Positions 6,347 through 8,371 of a stretch of 8,371 nucleotides of DNA are shown in pieces. The notes under the pieces were generated by a model that saw only the letters and a list, made by a program, of their open reading frames with translations, ran no database searches and was not told the DNA's origin. Each line of letters starts with the position of its first letter. Position 1 is the first letter of the stretch. The translations under genes were made by a program, and so were the position numbers. Source of the stretch: Firmicutes bacterium CAG:552 (GTDB taxonomy: Bacteria; Bacillota; Clostridia; Christensenellales; Pumilibacteraceae); contig FR884046.1 in NCBI GenBank assembly GCA_000435495.1, forward strand, positions 1-8,371, read 5' to 3'.

Positions 6347-6375
6347 GCCGTCTCGATCGGCCTTATCGAGGCGGC
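6347..6375. other. 11-bp hairpin upstream of the cysteine-rich gene
   Basis: GCCGTCTCGAT (6347-6357), loop CGGCCTT, ATCGAGGCGGC (6365-6375), pairing fully with one G-T. On the minus strand it falls in the probable 5' untranslated region of the cysteine-rich gene, about 25 bases before its ribosome binding site. No U-run follows on either strand, so it is not a classical terminator. A regulatory leader hairpin is possible. Confidence 0.55.
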
Positions 6376-6409
6376 TGCTTGCGTTTTGTCTTTTGTCGTT
6401 CTTTTGTAT

Positions 6410-6446
6410 CGTACGGCCGTACGTAAATATCGAATAGATATATCTA
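6410..6446. promoter_or_regulatory. Two perfect palindromes between divergent genes (operator candidates)
   Basis: CGTACGGCCGTACG (6410-6423, 14 bases) and TAGATATATCTA (6435-6446, 12 bases) are each perfectly self-complementary and lie 11 bases apart. They are about 55-90 bases upstream of the glycyl-tRNA synthetase promoter and about 105-140 bases upstream of the cysteine-rich gene. Binding by a dimeric regulator is an inference from symmetry only. Confidence 0.4.
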
Positions 6447-6500
6447 CTTCATAATATTTATTGCCCGACAATTGTGTGACCGAATTTAATTTAATTTTGC

Positions 6501-6529
6501 TTGACTTTTTTGACTCCACCTATTAAACT
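6501..6529 (+). promoter_or_regulatory. Promoter of the glycyl-tRNA synthetase gene
   Basis: TTGACT (6501-6506), 17-base spacer, TAAACT (6524-6529). This would give a start near 6536 and a leader of about 20 bases carrying AGGAG at 6547-6551. The leader is too short for a T-box, and no T-box sequence (AGGGTGGNACCGCG type) is seen anywhere upstream. Confidence 0.7.
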
Positions 6530-6556
6530 TTATTGTATTAAATTTAGGAGAATGTT

Positions 6557-7939
6557 ATGGCAGAATTAACTATGGATAAATTAGTCGCTCTTTGTAAAGG
6601 AAGAGGGTTCGTTTATCCCGGCAGTGATATTTACGGCGGACTCGCCAATACCTGGGACTACGGTCCGCTCGGCGTAGAACTTAAAAACAATATCAAAAAA
6701 GAATGGTGGAAGAGTTTTGTAACCTCCTCCCCCACTAACGTCGGCGTGGATTGCGCCATTTTGATGAATAATTCCGTTTGGGAAGCCAGCGGTCACCTCG
6801 GCGGCTTTTCGGATCCGCTGATGGACTGCAAAGAATGTAAAACGAGACATCGTGCCGACGATCTCGTCGAAAACTATATCGCCAAGAAAAAACTCGACGT
6901 CAGCATTGCCGGTTGGTCAAACGAACAACTCGAACAATTTATCGTAGAACACAAAATTCCCTGCCCTAATTGCGGCAACAGTAACTTTACCGCTATCAAA
7001 AAGTTTAACCTTATGTTTAAGACCTTTCAGGGCGTAACGGAGGACAGCGCTTCTACCGTATATCTTCGTCCCGAAACGGCGCAAGGCATTTTTGTAAACT
7101 TCCTTAATATTCAGCGTACCACTCGCAGCAAGATACCTTTCGGCGTAGGTCAGATAGGTAAATCGTTCCGTAACGAAATTACTCCGGGTAATTTTATCTT
7201 TAGAGTCAGGGAATTCGAGCAGATGGAAATGGAGTTTTTCTGCAAGCCCGGCACAGATCTCGAATGGTTTTATTACTGGAAAGATTTTTGCAAAAACTGG
7301 CTGCTCGATCACGGCATAAAACAGGAAAATCTCCGATTAAGAGATCACGATAAGGACGAATTGTGCTTCTACAGCAAGGCTACCACCGACTTCGAATTTA
7401 AGTTCCCGTTCGGATGGGGCGAACTTTGGGGCATAGCCGATCGAACCGATTATGACTTAAAGTGCCACGAAGCCAAGTCCGGCAAATCTATGGAATACAC
7501 CGACCCCGTAACAAACGAAAAATATGTGCCATACGTTATCGAACCGTCCTTGGGCGTAGAAAGATCTTTGCTGGCATTCCTTTGCAACGCTTACGAGGAA
7601 CAAGTTCTCGAGGGCGGCGACGCCAGAGTGGTTATGCATTTTCATCCCTCTCTCGCTCCTTACAAAGTTGCGGTTTTGCCTTTGCAAAAGAATCTTTCCG
7701 AAAAAGCCGACGAGATTTACAAAACTCTTTCTAAGCATTTTAACACCGCTTATGACCTCAGCGGTTCGATAGGTAAACGTTATCGCCGTCAAGACGAAAT
7801 CGGTACGCCCTATTGCGTAACCGTAGATTTCGACACTTTAGAGGGTGACACCGTTACGGTAAGAGATCGGGACAGCATGCAGCAAGTAAGACTGAACGTA
7901 TCCGAACTCGTAAACTATATCGAAGAAAAATTGCAATAA
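6557..7939 (+). CDS. glyQS: Glycine--tRNA ligase (dimeric, class II, EC 6.1.1.14)
   Basis: Charges tRNA-Gly with glycine using ATP in the cytoplasm. The 460-residue length is usual for the single-chain bacterial dimer form, not the alpha2-beta2 GlyQ/GlyS type. Class II catalytic landmarks are present: GVDCAILMNNSVWEASGHLG (63-82), RPETAQG (171-177), motif 2 FRNEITPGNFIFRVREFEQM (204-223), GWGELWGIADRTDYDL (286-301), and motif 3 EPSLGVERSLLAF (329-341). Cys91/Cys94 and Cys136/Cys139 form a CxxC pair arrangement that could bind zinc. The C-terminal anticodon-binding domain spans about 368-460 (YKVAVLPL ... SIGKRYRRQDEIGTPYCVTV). The ATG at 6557 has AGGAG six bases upstream; an ATG at 6552 is out of frame. 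It has its own promoter and terminator, so it is monocistronic. The gene is intact with no odd residues. Confidence 0.98.
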   Translation: MAELTMDKLVALCKGRGFVYPGSDIYGGLANTWDYGPLGVELKNNIKKEWWKSFVTSSPTNVGVDCAILMNNSVWEASGHLGGFSDPLMDCKECKTRHRADDLVENYIAKKKLDVSIAGWSNEQLEQFIVEHKIPCPNCGNSNFTAIKKFNLMFKTFQGVTEDSASTVYLRPETAQGIFVNFLNIQRTTRSKIPFGVGQIGKSFRNEITPGNFIFRVREFEQMEMEFFCKPGTDLEWFYYWKDFCKNWLLDHGIKQENLRLRDHDKDELCFYSKATTDFEFKFPFGWGELWGIADRTDYDLKCHEAKSGKSMEYTDPVTNEKYVPYVIEPSLGVERSLLAFLCNAYEEQVLEGGDARVVMHFHPSLAPYKVAVLPLQKNLSEKADEIYKTLSKHFNTAYDLSGSIGKRYRRQDEIGTPYCVTVDFDTLEGDTVTVRDRDSMQQVRLNVSELVNYIEEKLQ

Positions 7940-7953
7940 AACTTTTACCTTAT

Positions 7954-7997
7954 AAAAACAGCGTCTTCGCCGAAAATGCGAGAACGCTGTTTTTTTA
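7954..7997 (+). terminator. Intrinsic terminator of the glycyl-tRNA synthetase gene
   Basis: AAAAACAGCGT (7954-7964) pairs perfectly with ACGCTGTTTTT (7984-7994), with a further inner stem TTCGC/GCGAG, and a T-run to 7996. It begins 15 bases after the stop codon. Confidence 0.93.
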
Positions 7998-8371
7998 TTA
8001 TACTTTGCAAAAAACGTATCGACGGCATTAAACCACACATAAGCAATCAACAGAGTAACGAAGCGACAATGTTTAATTGCTTTGTATAACGCTTAGGTGT
8101 TTATTTTATCATAAACCGATATACAGCATAAAACTCTATGCTGCCCATAAACTACGACTTTCAAAAATGTATCTTTTGTCGTCCTAAAAGCACTTTCGGT
8201 TTCGGAATTTCTTAAATTAAGTTTACCGCAATGGCAAATTCGTCTGTTTGTCAACAAACGCCGTAATCGGGCGAGTCGCATATTGCGCCGCTGCCGAGTC
8301 ATCACAAATTGTTTACGAGTTTTTACGAGGATATATTACAACTCGGTTGTTTTAATGCGATTTATTCCTCT
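7998..8371. other. Non-coding tail with no gene I can support
   Basis: About 370 bases. It contains an inverted repeat at 8041-8082 and a seven-base hairpin CAGCATA-AAACTC-TATGCTG within about 8125-8145. A 70-codon minus-strand frame at 8093-8305 begins with GTG, lacks a ribosome binding site and is not convincing. No tRNA, rRNA or promoter pair stood out. Confidence 0.5.
8041..8082. repeat. Inverted-repeat element with a core shared with the 5919-5989 element
   Basis: AAGCAAT (8041-8047) is the exact inverse complement of ATTGCTT (8076-8082). The centre AACGAAGCGACAATGTTT (8057-8074) matches 5952-5970 with one gap and one substitution. It resembles the general class of short bacterial intergenic repeats; I cannot name the family. 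Confidence 0.45.

Noticed and set aside
6022..6519. 165-codon minus-strand frame, and an alanine-rich 108-codon plus-strand frame over the same DNA
   Set aside because: Both are other-frame readings of the TGC/GGC-rich cysteine gene. The long minus-strand frame runs through the terminator at 6057-6091 and has no ribosome binding site.
6305..6556. T-box leader for glycyl-tRNA synthetase
   Set aside because: T-boxes are common before this gene in Firmicutes, but no T-box core, specifier stem or leader terminator is seen, and the promoter lies only about 50 bases from the start codon.
8093..8305. 70-codon minus-strand frame near the right edge
   Set aside because: GTG/ATG start without ribosome binding site, Arg-rich low-complexity head, crossed by hairpins; no recognisable domain.

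Overview
The window looks like a chromosomal fragment from an uncultured gut-type Clostridia (Firmicutes). Evidence for this is the strong AGGAGG-type ribosome binding sites, a single-chain dimer-type glycyl-tRNA synthetase, AT-rich spacers, and BspA-like leucine-rich-repeat surface proteins carrying a fibronectin-III-like module. Placement nearer than Clostridia (for example Christensenellales) is a guess from protein style only.

Left part (1-5350), all on the minus strand and so transcribed right to left: a 791-aa BspA-like lipoprotein (2975-5350); then a secreted protein of no family I recognise (1360-2883, with its probable true C-terminus displaced by a frameshift and ending at 1175); then a second BspA-like protein running off the left edge (1138 to beyond 1). 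Gaps of 91 and 36 bases, each gene with its own ribosome binding site and no convincing terminator between them, suggest one surface-protein operon. The first two genes from the left carry three apparent single-base frameshifts, each next to a run of five or six identical bases. These could be homopolymer sequencing errors, slippage-type variation or early decay.

Middle (5351-6556): a roughly 700-base AT-rich non-coding stretch with several hairpins, palindromes and promoter-like sites. It is followed on the minus strand by a 55-codon gene missed by simple length cut-offs. This gene encodes a remarkably cysteine-rich peptide (15 Cys in 55 residues), has a good ribosome binding site and is followed by a clean intrinsic terminator. 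The spacer between it and the divergent synthetase gene holds a hairpin and two perfect palindromes.

Right part (6557-8371): an intact plus-strand glycyl-tRNA synthetase gene with a good sigma-A-type promoter and an intrinsic terminator. No T-box leader is visible. Past it lie about 370 bases without a convincing gene but with an inverted-repeat element whose core is shared with the middle spacer.

The synthetase is housekeeping. The left operon probably builds or decorates the cell surface. The cysteine-rich peptide has no obvious partner here and is the least explained coding item.
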